A DNA stretch of 64,000 nucleotides from Staphylococcus sp. (GCA_023665865.1 JAMPDC010000001.1:2178021-2242020), one strand, 5' to 3'; positions 50,701 to 58,904 are shown, numbered from the stretch's first letter. A program made the numbers and translations. Notes: generated from the sequence alone by a model not told the origin.

Positions 50701-51409
50701 CGCGCACCTCGAAATAGTCAGAACGTTCGGGGTGAGTGGGGTAGAACTGCGCCACTGTCGGACCTTCGACAAAAGCTACGTTGTCCTTATAGGCTGATAC
50801 GAGCTTATTGGGATTGACCTGAGAGGTCTTTTTGATGAGTTTAAATAAAGAAAGAGGTTTCTCCTCACCGTCAATCACAAACGAGCCATTGAAGATTTTG
50901 TGGCGGCAATGTTCGCTGTTGACTTGGGAAAAACCAAACACTTCGCTGTCCGTGAGCGGACGACCGAGGCGCTTTGCGAGATCACGGAGGTAATCTTCCT
51001 CCTCTTTGCTCAGAGCAAGGCCCTCGCGTTTGTTATACTCACTGATATCTGCGATATGTTCTATTGGTGCGGCACTGTTGCTCGTTGTAAACACTTTGGA
51101 ATTGAGTCCATCGTAGAGACGGGAGAGCATCTTGTCAAACGACGGTTCGCCAGTAGCCACACGGTGAAACTCTTCTATGCGTGTGATACCCTCCATACCC
51201 ATATTCTGGGTAATCTCCACTGCGTTAGTGCTCCAGGGTGTAATCATTTCCTTACGAGGCCCTACGAAACGGCCCTTCACAGATGTTGACTGAAGAGGGG
51301 AGGCGCCGTCAAAGAGCCACTGGAGTTTTGTCTGTTCATCCTCCGAGAACTTGTGGTTAGTCTCAACGGCATAAATAAGGTTTGCACCTTTTTTGAAAAA
51401 AACGACCAT
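47705..51409 (-). CDS. purL: Phosphoribosylformylglycinamidine synthase
   Basis: 1234 residues from the ATG at 51409; an earlier in-frame Met would lie upstream in the short leader. Single-chain enzyme of purine synthesis: an N-terminal PurS-like region, two AIR-synthase-like ATP-binding halves (LKAETHNFPTTVEPFNGAAT, GGEIRDRLGGGRASLPLAGT; IPTGKDSLSMTQKYG), and a C-terminal class I glutaminase with SLGICNGCQLM (nucleophile Cys) and HGEGKFN (catalytic His). Converts FGAR, ATP and glutamine to FGAM. Length fits the large PurL of Bacteroidetes and Proteobacteria. Promoter on the minus strand at 51479-51486. Confidence 0.97.
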   Translation of the reverse strand: MVVFFKKGANLIYAVETNHKFSEDEQTKLQWLFDGASPLQSTSVKGRFVGPRKEMITPWSTNAVEITQNMGMEGITRIEEFHRVATGEPSFDKMLSRLYDGLNSKVFTTSNSAAPIEHIADISEYNKREGLALSKEEEDYLRDLAKRLGRPLTDSEVFGFSQVNSEHCRHKIFNGSFVIDGEEKPLSLFKLIKKTSQVNPNKLVSAYKDNVAFVEGPTVAQFYPTHPERSDYFEVRDLKTVLSLKAETHNFPTTVEPFNGAATGSGGEIRDRLGGGRASLPLAGTAVYMTSYPRLGNYPWELMMNPRAWLYQTPAEILIKASNGASDFGNKFGQPLICGSLLTFEHDENGKMYAYDKVIMLAGGVGYAAAKDAIKGVPEAGEAVVVMGGDNYRIGMGGGAVSSVETGQYASGIELNAVQRANPEMQKRVSNVIRALAENDNNPIVSIHDHGAGGHLNALSELVEETGGKIEIGALPVGDHTLSSKEIIGNESQERMGMVLKKEDIDYVRTIADRERAPMYVVGETTGDHRFVFEQKDGVKPIDLAMSDMFGSSPKTTLTDNTVETSYTDGEYNEDDIERYTASVLSLEAVACKDWLTNKVDRSVTGKIARQQCQGEIQLPLSDCGVVALDYSGTKGIATSIGHAPQVALIDSAKGSVVAVAEALTNIVTTPLSDGIKGLSLSANWMWPCKNPGEDAALYRAVEACSDFACKLGVNIPTGKDSLSMTQKYGSDKVYAPGTVIISAAGEVSDVRKTLSPVLGKRGSILYYIDFSSDSLKLGGSALAQTQGKLGSEAPTVVDPEAFVKTFEAVQTLVKRGKLMAAHDVSAGGLVTTLLEMTFANTDGGIELDTTGFEALGETDLLKILFAENPALVAQVEASKIESVDEILTKAGVRFCHIGAPTTERTLIVNHAGTQRLLGIDYLRDVWFHTSYLMDAIQSGEKCARSRFENYKKQPIRYRFPSKFDGKLASRGISLRRDGHGDRVKAAIIREKGVNGDREMAYSLYLAGFDVKDVHMTDLMSGRENLEDVNMIVFCGGFSNSDVLGSAKGWASGILWNDNAKNAIKNFYARKDTLSLGICNGCQLMIELGLINPEHPKKTRMLHNDSHKFESQFLGVTIPANNSVMFGSLSGSKLGIWVAHGEGKFNLPMAMSDYNVVAKYNYSAYPGNPNGSRASVAGICSADGRHLAMMPHLERAIFPWQCGYYPASRRADQVTPWIDAFINARKWVEEKTKK

Positions 51410-51478
51410 AGTGAAATATGAGATGATTGGGTAAAAATCGTGAGTTTTGAGGGGTACACATAAGTATATTCCTCGCAG

Positions 51479-51546
51479 CAAAGTTACGATAAATCTCGCA
51501 TATCACCAAGAGTTGAGGGCTATTTAGAGAATTTGTCGTAACTTTG
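51479..51546. promoter_or_regulatory. Divergent -7 boxes of purL and the HAD gene
   Basis: Minus strand TAACTTTG (51486-51479) leads to purL; plus strand TAACTTTG (51539-51546) leads to the HAD gene at 51614. Both sit in an identical CGTAACTTTGC context. They are back to back, 52 bases apart. No PUR-box-like palindrome was seen. Confidence 0.65.
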
Positions 51547-51613
51547 CAGCCGGTGTCGTGCTGAGCCTTGACACTTAGTATTTGTTAACCCTTAACATAT
51601 AGGTATAATTTTT

Positions 51614-52264
51614 ATGTGTAAAAAAGTTGGAGTGCTGTTTGACCTTGACGGAGTATTGGTTGACAGCGAAGGTGAATATTCGAAATTCTGGGGCCCTATG
51701 GGGCGCCGATTCAATGTCGGCAGCGAGACTTTTGCCGATGATATCAAGGGAACCACTCTCGGTGAGATTCTCCGGGCTTTCCCTGAGTCAGCACGCGAGG
51801 GGATTGTCGAGGAACTTCACGCCTATGAGAAGGCTATGATCTATCCCTGGATTGATGGCGCTGAGGCTTTTGTGAATGAGTTGTGTGCCAATAATATCCC
51901 CTTCGCTATCGTTACCAGTAGCGATGACACGAAAATGAACTTCCTTTTTGCCGCTCATCCCGATCTGAAGGAAAAATTGACCGCTCTTGTGACAGGCTCC
52001 ATGGTCTCGCGCAGCAAGCCGGATCCGGAAGGTTACTGCACAGGCGCGAAACTTATCGGTGTGCCTGTTGAAGATTGCTATGTCTTTGAGGATTCACTCC
52101 AAGGATTGGAGGCCGGAATGCGTTCGGGCGCGACTGTGATCGGGCTTGCCACAACCAACTCCAGAGATAAACTTAAAGGAAGAGCCCACAAAATCATTGA
52201 CGATTTTGCAGGCTTTAATATCGAGTCTATGCTGTCAGTCAGCAAGGACGGCGAGAATCTGTAG
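51614..52264 (+). CDS. HAD-superfamily phosphatase (beta-phosphoglucomutase-like)
   Basis: 216 residues. Motif I FDLDGVLVDSEG (residues 9-20) with nucleophile and acid/base Asp, motif II IVTSSDD, motif III SRSKPDPEGYC with Lys, motif IV VFEDSLQGLEAGMRSG. A small helical cap lies after motif I. Subfamily I of HAD hydrolases, acting on sugar or other small phosphates. The exact substrate is not evident. Convergent with nadC (18-base gap). Confidence 0.92.
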   Translation: MCKKVGVLFDLDGVLVDSEGEYSKFWGPMGRRFNVGSETFADDIKGTTLGEILRAFPESAREGIVEELHAYEKAMIYPWIDGAEAFVNELCANNIPFAIVTSSDDTKMNFLFAAHPDLKEKLTALVTGSMVSRSKPDPEGYCTGAKLIGVPVEDCYVFEDSLQGLEAGMRSGATVIGLATTNSRDKLKGRAHKIIDDFAGFNIESMLSVSKDGENL

Positions 52265-52282
52265 GAGAGTGGCCGGATAGCC

Positions 52283-53131
52283 TTATTTGACAGCTTTGAA
52301 GCTCATGTCAAGACCCTTGACTGAATGGGTGAGTGCGCCGACAGAGATGAAATCGACACCACATTCGCCATAGTCGCGGAGGGTATCGATGGTAATGCCT
52401 CCTGACGATTCTATCTCAACAGCGCCATTAATGAGTTTCACAGCCTCTCGTGTACGTTCGGGGGTGAAATTGTCGAGCATGATGCGGTCGACTCCGGCCT
52501 CAAGTGCCTGACGTATTTCATCCTCATTGCGTACTTCAAGTTCGATCTTGAGGTCTTTGCCTTTTTCTGCACAATACTTGCGGGCTGCCTCCACTGCCTG
52601 ACTGATACCTCCGGCAAAATCGACATGGTTGTCTTTGATAAGAATCATGTCGAAGAGTCCGATACGGTGGTTGCATCCGCCTCCGATGCGGACTGCTTCT
52701 TTCTCGAGCATACGCATGCCGGGAGTGGTCTTACGGGTGTCGAGCACCTTGGTTTTGAGTCCTTCGAGGCGTTTCTGGTATTTTGCTGTCTGGGTAGCGA
52801 TGCCGCTCATGCGCTGCATGATGTTGAGCATGACACGCTCAGTCTGGAGCAGAGATCTCACACTGCCTTCGACCTCAAAAGCGATGTCGCCAGGTTTGAC
52901 ATGGGCGCCATCGTTGATGTGGACTGTCATTTTCAACTCCGGATCGAATTTCTCAAACACTTTGCGAGCAATCTCAACGCCTGCGAGGATGCCCTCTTCT
53001 TTCACGATCAGACGCTGAGTGCCGCGTTCTTCAGCCGGGATTGTGCTGAGCGTCGTGTGGTCACCGTCACCGACATCTTCAGCAAAAGCCAATGTCAGGA
53101 GATCATCAATGAGTTCGTCTTTTGTCTTCAT
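52283..53131 (-). CDS. nadC: Nicotinate-nucleotide pyrophosphorylase (carboxylating)
   Basis: 282 residues from the ATG at 53131; a longer in-frame reading runs into the divergent rlmH gene and is rejected. Makes nicotinate mononucleotide from quinolinate and PRPP in NAD synthesis. Marks: LAFAEDVGDGDHTT (about 11), ILAGVEIARKVFE, LNIMQRMSGIATQTAKY, DTRKTTPGMRMLEKEAVRIG (Arg and Lys of the active site), GGCNHRIGLFDMILIKDNH, and the end ESSGGITIDTLRDYGECGVD. Single gene; 25 bases separate its start from that of rlmH. Confidence 0.96.
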   Translation of the reverse strand: MKTKDELIDDLLTLAFAEDVGDGDHTTLSTIPAEERGTQRLIVKEEGILAGVEIARKVFEKFDPELKMTVHINDGAHVKPGDIAFEVEGSVRSLLQTERVMLNIMQRMSGIATQTAKYQKRLEGLKTKVLDTRKTTPGMRMLEKEAVRIGGGCNHRIGLFDMILIKDNHVDFAGGISQAVEAARKYCAEKGKDLKIELEVRNEDEIRQALEAGVDRIMLDNFTPERTREAVKLINGAVEIESSGGITIDTLRDYGECGVDFISVGALTHSVKGLDMSFKAVK

Positions 53132-53156
53132 GTATTGATATGTAAATTGAATATTT

Positions 53157-53630
53157 ATGAAAATAGTTGTAATAGCGATCGGTAAAACATCTACCGAGTA
53201 TATAGCAAAAGGAGTTGAGGAATATCTCAAACGCTCCAACCGATACCTGCAGGTAGAACTGACGGTTATTCCTGACATCAGATCGACCAAGACTCTGACA
53301 GAGGATGCCCAGAAGCAACAGGAGGGGCGCAGTATCCTTGCCTCACTTCAACCCGGTGATATTGTCACACTTCTTGACGAGAAAGGCAAGGAGTTGACGT
53401 CGCGCGAGTTTTCAGGCTTGATCGAACGACGGATGATTCAGGGGCTCAAGCGGCTTGTCTTTGTCATTGGCGGCCCTTATGGATTTTCCAAAGAGGTCTA
53501 TGCACGGGCCGACGACAAACTTTCGCTTTCACGCATGACATTCACCCACGAGATGGTGAGATTATTTTTCGCCGAGCAGATCTATAGAGCGATGACAATC
53601 ATGCGTGGCGAGCCGTATCATCATGACTGA
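53157..53630 (+). CDS. rlmH: 23S rRNA (pseudouridine-1915 N3)-methyltransferase
   Basis: 157 residues, SPOUT knot methyltransferase. Marks: MKIVVIAIGKTSTEYIAKGV at the start, LLDEKGKELTSREFSGLIER, the SAM-binding knot VFVIGGPYGFSKEVYARADD, and the end LSLSRMTFTHEMVRLFFAEQ, YRAMTIMRGEPYHHD. Modifies helix 69 of 23S rRNA. Its start is 25 bases from that of nadC on the other strand, so promoters of the two overlap or lie in each other's gene. Confidence 0.96.
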   Translation: MKIVVIAIGKTSTEYIAKGVEEYLKRSNRYLQVELTVIPDIRSTKTLTEDAQKQQEGRSILASLQPGDIVTLLDEKGKELTSREFSGLIERRMIQGLKRLVFVIGGPYGFSKEVYARADDKLSLSRMTFTHEMVRLFFAEQIYRAMTIMRGEPYHHD

Positions 53631-53648
53631 TGCGGGATCTATAAGGTG

Positions 53649-53831
53649 TCAAGCCACCTTATAGATAAACCACACAAACAGCAGTGCGAAAATCGTGTAG
53701 ATGAGCGAACTACGCAGGAAGAGACTCCAGCGCTTCGTCTTGCGTCCAGACATGTAAGTATAGAGGCCACCACCGAGTATTCCAAACCCGATGCAATATG
53801 CTATCCAGAAACCGACACTTCCCATTTCCAT
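53649..53831 (-). CDS. Small membrane protein, two hydrophobic helices
   Basis: 60 residues: SVGFWIAYCIGFGILGGGLY (helix 1), then a basic loop SGRKTKRW and LRSSLIYTIFALLFVWFIYK (helix 2). Likely inner-membrane hairpin. The ATG at 53831 is six bases from the ddl-like stop (53837-53839), so it is the last gene of the alpha/beta-hydrolase - MurF-like - Ddl-like unit. No family recognised. Its tight coupling argues that it is a real gene. Confidence 0.65.
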   Translation of the reverse strand: MEMGSVGFWIAYCIGFGILGGGLYTYMSGRKTKRWSLFLRSSLIYTIFALLFVWFIYKVA

Positions 53832-53836
53832 GACCG

Positions 53837-55036
53837 TTATCTGCGGGTTGATTTGGTGCCTTTCACTCCGCCCTTCACGCCACCGGAAAGGGAGAAGATG
53901 TTCTGGTCATAGCTGACGGTCTTCAAGCCCTGTTCGCGTTTGCGCTTGAGAGCGAGCTGCACAAGCTTGTCCATGAGTTTGTCAAACGACAGGCCGGTTG
54001 CTTCCCAGAGATAAAACGAAAGTGAACCGGGGATAGTATTGATTTCATTGACGAAAATCTCCTTTGAATCATCGTCGATAATGAAGTCGATGCGGCTGAC
54101 GCCATGACAACTGAGTACGCGGAAGGTTTCACCGGCAAGATACTGAATCTTTTCAGTCATATCTTTCGGAAGATCGGCTGGTATGCGTTTTTGGGAGGCC
54201 TGCATTCCCTTGGCGCCCTTTGTGCCTCCCATGTATTTGTCTTCATACGAAAGGATTTCGGCACTTTTTATAGGCTCTTCGAGCACAGATGACTGGTAAT
54301 CGTCACAGTCTCCGAGCACCGAGCAGTTGATTTCTTTAAGATTGTCGACCATGTGCTCAACTATTAGGCGAGCCGAATACTTCTGAGCGACATCAACCTT
54401 CTCAATCAGTTGCTCACGATTGGCGGCACGGCCGATGCCTACGCTTGAGCCGAGATTTGCAGGCTTGACAATGACAGGATAGCCGATTTTATCCTCGATT
54501 TTTGCGATGAGTTCATCACGTTTGGCAAACCATTCCTTGTCCGTAAACCATACGTAGTCAATGACCGGTATCCCTGACTCTCGGAGTATCATTTTCATCG
54601 TGATCTTGTCCATGCCGTTGGCGCTGGCAAGAGTATCACAACCTGCGTAGGGGATGCCGATGGTTTCGAGGACACCTTCAAAGATTCCGTCTTCCACGTT
54701 TGAGCCATGGAGCACCGGTATGACGACATCAAGAGTTGTGACAGGCCCTTTGTTGCCAAAGAGTCCCGCTGCCTTGGCTCGATAAAGATTGTAGTCGCCA
54801 TAGACGGGGCGGATGTAAATCTCCTCACACTTGGCGAGCAGGGCCGGGATATCGCGGTAGTTAGCCACATCGAAGAGCGCATCCCCGGTGTAGAATCGTC
54901 CCTGCTTGGATATATATATAGGTGTTACATCGTATTTGTCACGATTGATGGCGTGCATAGCCTGAGATGCGGAGATAACCGAGATTTCGTGTTCAGTCGA
55001 GCGTCCGCCAAAAAAGACTCCGATATTCGTTTTCAT
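53837..55036 (-). CDS. D-alanine--D-alanine ligase family protein
   Basis: 399 residues, about 70 more than typical Ddl. ATP-grasp ligase: KTNIGVFFGGRSTEHEISVI at the N-terminus, VVIPVLHGSNVEDGIFEGVL, YPVIVKPANLGSSVGIGRA (ATP lid), a loop YEDKYMGGTKGAKGMQAS at about 265-285, and VNEINTIPGSLSFYLWEATG near 335 with metal ligands Glu and Asn. The long loop and NTIPGSLSFYLWE are unlike housekeeping Ddl. I recall similar proteins in Firmicutes next to MurF-like and hydrolase genes. It makes D-Ala-D-Ala or a D-Ala-D-X dipeptide or depsipeptide. The extra C-terminal tail (KGGVKGTKSTRR) is basic. Second product of the unit after the MurF-like ligase. Confidence 0.85.
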   Translation of the reverse strand: MKTNIGVFFGGRSTEHEISVISASQAMHAINRDKYDVTPIYISKQGRFYTGDALFDVANYRDIPALLAKCEEIYIRPVYGDYNLYRAKAAGLFGNKGPVTTLDVVIPVLHGSNVEDGIFEGVLETIGIPYAGCDTLASANGMDKITMKMILRESGIPVIDYVWFTDKEWFAKRDELIAKIEDKIGYPVIVKPANLGSSVGIGRAANREQLIEKVDVAQKYSARLIVEHMVDNLKEINCSVLGDCDDYQSSVLEEPIKSAEILSYEDKYMGGTKGAKGMQASQKRIPADLPKDMTEKIQYLAGETFRVLSCHGVSRIDFIIDDDSKEIFVNEINTIPGSLSFYLWEATGLSFDKLMDKLVQLALKRKREQGLKTVSYDQNIFSLSGGVKGGVKGTKSTRR

Positions 55037-55080
55037 TTTTAAATTGGAATATATGTAGATGAATCTATTGGTTTGACAAT

Positions 55081-56667
55081 TTATTTAAACGTGTCGGGAA
55101 GGTCATTCTCATAGAGAATGGTATCCCCTGGTTTGAGCATAGTCGAGAGCAACTGCTGGGCTTCATTGAAAGAATTGACTTCATGGACTTTTGCTATCTT
55201 GTTGCCGACGCTTTCAATCCCGGCCACGATAGCTTCACGGTTATATTCGCCTACAATGATCGCTATGTCCGCACAGCTTGCTATCTTGACACCAAAACGG
55301 TTGTTGAGCTCTTCTTGCTTCTCCCCGAGTTCGATCATGCCGGGAGTGACGACAATACGTCGGCCTCCAGTCATCATTTTCAGTACATCAAGCGCCATCG
55401 CCGAGCCGGTCGGATTGGAGTTGAAGGCATCATCAATGATGGTGACACCTCCGGCAGTGCGCTTCATGTTGAGACGATGCTCAACTTGCTCTATATTGCT
55501 TACCGCGTAGCGAATTTTATCGACAGGCACTTCCATCTGCAGTGCGACAATGATAGCTGCAAGAAGGTTTGAGACGTTACATTCACCGACAAGATGAGTA
55601 GTGAACGGCAGGTGTTTTCCCTCAGGCGTTACCATGGTGAAAGTAGTGCCGGATGGTGAATATGTGATATCTTCGGCAGAGTAAGTGGCTGCCCCCTTGT
55701 TTGTGACAGCATATCGGACACACTCTACATTGCTGACCTGACGGTTAGCCACAAACTCGAAGTCGTCGTTGATGACAGCAAGCCCGTCGGCAGGGAGCGA
55801 ATCGATAAGTTCAAACTTAGTCCTTTGGACATTCTCAATGGTTTTGAACGATTCAAGATGCTGTTCGCCGACTGCGGTCACGATTCCTATTGATGGATGC
55901 ACCAGATCACAGATCTCCTTTATGTCGCCGATCTGCTTGGCTCCCATCTCTACAATGAAAACTTCATTGTAAGGTTTCAGATACTCTCGGATGGTACGGA
56001 TGACGCCAAGCGTAGTGTTGAAACTACCCGGAGTTATCATCACGTCATATTTCTCAGAGAGTATACGGTTGAGATAGTGCTTTGTACTTGTCTTTCCATA
56101 GCTGCCTGTGACACCGATGATTTTCAAGTCAGGCATAGAGTGGAGAATTCTCTCAGCATCCTTATAAAATTTGTTGTTGATATGCTTTTCCACCGGTTTC
56201 AGGAGCCAATTTGCAGCAATCGTGAAAACAGGCGAGAAGCAGAACACCAACAAAGCCATCGTGGCAGCCTGATCAAGAGGTGTGTGACAGAATACACAAT
56301 ATAATATTGTCCCGGTAACAGGAATAGCTGCAATGACAAGCATCGTTGCGAGGATTCGCGTGGCGCGTTTTGTCATCACGAGCGGCTTCTTGTATTTCTT
56401 CCCGGCAAGGTTGAAAATATTGACTATTGAGATTATTGCGACAAGTCCCAGTGAAACCATTGGAACCGACAGAGTGGAAAGTGAGGCTAAGGCTACTGCA
56501 CCGGTGACGAGCCGCATGGTCGAGGTGGAATCCTGAGAGCTTGACAGCCATCTGCGATAGCGCTCATTGCGATAGGAGTTTTGTTGGAGCATCATCAGCT
56601 GTCTACGGAATTCATAGACTACACATATTGCCGCGAGGACAATCGCTATAATATTGCATGCTAACAT
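55081..56667 (-). CDS. Membrane-anchored MurF-like ligase
   Basis: 528 residues. The first 160 residues contain four hydrophobic helices (about 3-19, 55-85, 105-126, 133-155) where MurF normally has its UDP-MurNAc-binding domain. The Mur ligase core follows: IIGVTGSYGKTSTKHYL (P-loop 185-195), ITPGSFNTTLGVIRTIREYL, VFIVEMGAKQIGDIKEI, GIVTAVGEQHLESF, and the C-terminal domain with VEHRLNMKRTAGGVTIIDDA and FNSNPTGSAMALDVL. It would join a D-amino-acid dipeptide to a membrane-bound or lipid-linked acceptor. The Ddl-like gene 44 bases downstream may supply the dipeptide. A separate normal murF should exist elsewhere. Confidence 0.87.
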   Translation of the reverse strand: MLACNIIAIVLAAICVVYEFRRQLMMLQQNSYRNERYRRWLSSSQDSTSTMRLVTGAVALASLSTLSVPMVSLGLVAIISIVNIFNLAGKKYKKPLVMTKRATRILATMLVIAAIPVTGTILYCVFCHTPLDQAATMALLVFCFSPVFTIAANWLLKPVEKHINNKFYKDAERILHSMPDLKIIGVTGSYGKTSTKHYLNRILSEKYDVMITPGSFNTTLGVIRTIREYLKPYNEVFIVEMGAKQIGDIKEICDLVHPSIGIVTAVGEQHLESFKTIENVQRTKFELIDSLPADGLAVINDDFEFVANRQVSNVECVRYAVTNKGAATYSAEDITYSPSGTTFTMVTPEGKHLPFTTHLVGECNVSNLLAAIIVALQMEVPVDKIRYAVSNIEQVEHRLNMKRTAGGVTIIDDAFNSNPTGSAMALDVLKMMTGGRRIVVTPGMIELGEKQEELNNRFGVKIASCADIAIIVGEYNREAIVAGIESVGNKIAKVHEVNSFNEAQQLLSTMLKPGDTILYENDLPDTFK

Positions 56668-56697
56668 TGATATTCTTTATTGAGTGTTGTTTGTCGG

Positions 56698-57480
56698 TTA
56701 TCTTTCTTTGGGCTGAGAAGCTAAAAAACTTCTTAGGACTGCGGCAAACTGCCGAGGATTATCAAGGAAACTATAGTGACCGCATCCGGGGAAGGATACG
56801 AGACCTGCGTCGGGGATAAGTTTCTCCATTTTTCGCGCATCCGCAAGTGGAGTAGCTGTGTCTTTTTCTCCCCATACAAGGAGAGTCGGTGCCGAGATAA
56901 GATGAAGCCGGTCCGTGAGATCCTCATTGACGACTTTTGACAGTATCCGTCTCATCATCGGGGTTGCATTGGCATAGTCGCTTGAACCGGCCTTCGCGCG
57001 CTTGGCATTGAGACGCCGTTCGGCCTCCTCGCGCCCATGAATAAGATACATCAGGCGCTTGGCTGCTTTGAACGTGTAGACTTTATAATAATATCTCAGA
57101 GTACGCTTTGGTTTTATGCCGGCGGCATCTACAAGGATCAACTTTTCAACAGGATTGCGCGATGAGTATAGAATACCGACTCGTCCGCCGAAAGAATGGC
57201 CAAGCAAAACCGGACTATTAATGCCGAGATGTTTGACGAGGCTCTCGATCTGACGCGTGTATTGCTCGACTCCCCATACCTCGTCAGGTTCCTCAGAAGA
57301 ACCGAAGCCAGGAAAATCGACATTAATCACCCGATAGCCGCAAGAAAGGGCCACTGCTTCAATCGATGCTACAGTCGTGTGGTCGCATCCCCAACCATGC
57401 ATGATGATGATGGTCTTATCGCCATCTATCGAGTCGGTATAGTGAAGATTCAAACCTTCAAGTCGTGTATCTTTATCCAT
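56698..57480 (-). CDS. Alpha/beta hydrolase
   Basis: 260 residues, no signal peptide. HGWGCDHTT (oxyanion region), FPGFGSSEEPDEVWGVEQYT, the nucleophile elbow LLGHSFGGRVGIL with Ser, Asp in LLVWGEKDTATP and His in FPGCGHYSFLDNP: a full catalytic triad. General esterase or thioesterase fold. First gene of the unit with the MurF-like (30-base gap) and Ddl-like genes. The neighbours suggest it hydrolyses a cell-wall precursor or D,D-dipeptide ester, but the substrate is unknown. Confidence 0.88.
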   Translation of the reverse strand: MDKDTRLEGLNLHYTDSIDGDKTIIIMHGWGCDHTTVASIEAVALSCGYRVINVDFPGFGSSEEPDEVWGVEQYTRQIESLVKHLGINSPVLLGHSFGGRVGILYSSRNPVEKLILVDAAGIKPKRTLRYYYKVYTFKAAKRLMYLIHGREEAERRLNAKRAKAGSSDYANATPMMRRILSKVVNEDLTDRLHLISAPTLLVWGEKDTATPLADARKMEKLIPDAGLVSFPGCGHYSFLDNPRQFAAVLRSFLASQPKER

Positions 57481-57657
57481 TATTTAATAGAATTGACCTA
57501 CAAAATTAGGAAAATCTGATGAATAATCGTCTCCATAAGGCTAAAAAGTTTATCTTTGATACAAGCTAAAAGCTATATTGATAATCTGTGGGCTTCAAGA
57601 GTGTGAATTTTGCAAAAAAACGACTGAATTTTATAACGATCCTTGAAAATTGCTTCG

Positions 57658-57665
57658 TAAATTTG
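57658..57665 (+). promoter_or_regulatory. -7 box of the RND efflux operon
   Basis: TAAATTTG, 69 bases before the ATG at 57734. No -33 TTTG in place, so metal-responsive activation is possible. The space 57481-57733 holds no gene. Confidence 0.5.
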
Positions 57666-57733
57666 CAACGTTATATGATGTACCCGGGTAATTAACCGCA
57701 TCGGAACAAAGTTTTAATACAGAATTACAAAAT

Positions 57734-58897
57734 ATGTCACATCCCTTTAAATTACTATTCCTGACTACTATCCCGCTATGCACCAATCTGATGCTTCAGT
57801 CTTGCTCAGCGCATGGCGATTCGCACGATCATGACCATGATGCAGATATTGCAGCCGAGACAAAGGTCTCCCATGAGCATGGAGATGACGAAATCATAAT
57901 GTCGCCGGCCGATGCCGCACGCTTTGGCGTGGCAGTCGAGGCTGTTGCGAGTGGCCCATTTTCAGAAGTTGTGAAAGTTATAGGCGAGGTAATGCCGGCT
58001 GCGTCGGATAGGGCTGTAGTCTCAGCACCCACATCAGGTACTGTCAGGCTTAGCGCCGGGATGGAAACCGGTAAGATTGTAAAAGCTGGCGAGGCGATAG
58101 CCTCCATTTCTGCCAAAGGTATCTCCGGTGGTGATACAAACCAGACAGCTAAAGCTACTCTTGATGCTGCCAAGCGTGAACTTGACCGCGTCACTCCTCT
58201 CCTCAAGGATGGCCTCGTCACCAAAAAGGAATATAACGACGCTCTTCAGGCATACGAAGAGGCAAAGAGTGCATATAGTCCCCGTGCCGCAACAGGAACT
58301 GCAAGCTCGTCGATCGCAGGAGTGGTGTCAGACTTGTTGGTAAGCGATGGAGCCTATGTGGAAGCCGGGCAACCTATCGCCACAGTGGCGAAGAACCAAC
58401 GGCTCACCCTCCGGGCATTGCTCCCTTGGTGTGAAGCAGATTTCTTACCTCATATTGTGACGGCCAATATCGGAGGCCAAGCGTCGGGCCATACTGTCAA
58501 ATTGTCGGATCGAGGTGGTAAACTTCTGTCATCCTCAACCTCTACCGGTAATACTACCCCAGGATATATTCCCGTATATTTTACCTTTGAAGATAGGGGA
58601 GACCTGATTCCCGGTACTCCTGCTGAAGTTTATCTGATCGGTGGAAATTCGTCAACGGTCATGACTGTCCCAATGGGGGCAATCTCGGAACAGCAAGGCG
58701 AGAATTTTGTCTACCTGAAGACAGAAGATCATGCTTATGAGAAACGTCCGGTTAAAATCGGTCGCAATGATGGTGAGAGAATCGCTATCATTGATGGAAT
58801 TGCCGAAGGTGATTCCGTAGTGACTACCGGTACCACATTCGTGCGTCTCGCAGAGACATCTACCGTCGTTCCCGAGGGACATTCACATTCTCACTAA
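57734..58897 (+). CDS. RND efflux periplasmic adaptor, heavy-metal type (CusB/CzcB-like)
   Basis: 387 residues. Lipobox LQSC (Cys24), then a His/Asp-rich stretch (AHGDSHDHDHD ... SHEHGDDE) that should bind metal. Membrane-fusion fold: APTSGTVRLSAGMETGKIVK (lipoyl half), coiled hairpin with TKKEYNDALQAYEEAKSAYS, second lipoyl half IAGVVSDLLVSDGAYVEAGQ, and beta barrel PVYFTFEDRGDLIPGTPAEV. It links the inner-membrane pump (next gene) to the outer-membrane channel. The C-terminus is again His-containing (GHSHSH). Eight bases before the pump gene. Confidence 0.93.
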   Translation: MSHPFKLLFLTTIPLCTNLMLQSCSAHGDSHDHDHDADIAAETKVSHEHGDDEIIMSPADAARFGVAVEAVASGPFSEVVKVIGEVMPAASDRAVVSAPTSGTVRLSAGMETGKIVKAGEAIASISAKGISGGDTNQTAKATLDAAKRELDRVTPLLKDGLVTKKEYNDALQAYEEAKSAYSPRAATGTASSSIAGVVSDLLVSDGAYVEAGQPIATVAKNQRLTLRALLPWCEADFLPHIVTANIGGQASGHTVKLSDRGGKLLSSSTSTGNTTPGYIPVYFTFEDRGDLIPGTPAEVYLIGGNSSTVMTVPMGAISEQQGENFVYLKTEDHAYEKRPVKIGRNDGERIAIIDGIAEGDSVVTTGTTFVRLAETSTVVPEGHSHSH

Positions 58898-58904
58898 TCC
58901 CTGA

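Noticed and set aside
52625..53185. Plus-strand open frames opposite nadC (up to 186 codons)
   Set aside because: Shadow of nadC, whose active-site motifs are complete.
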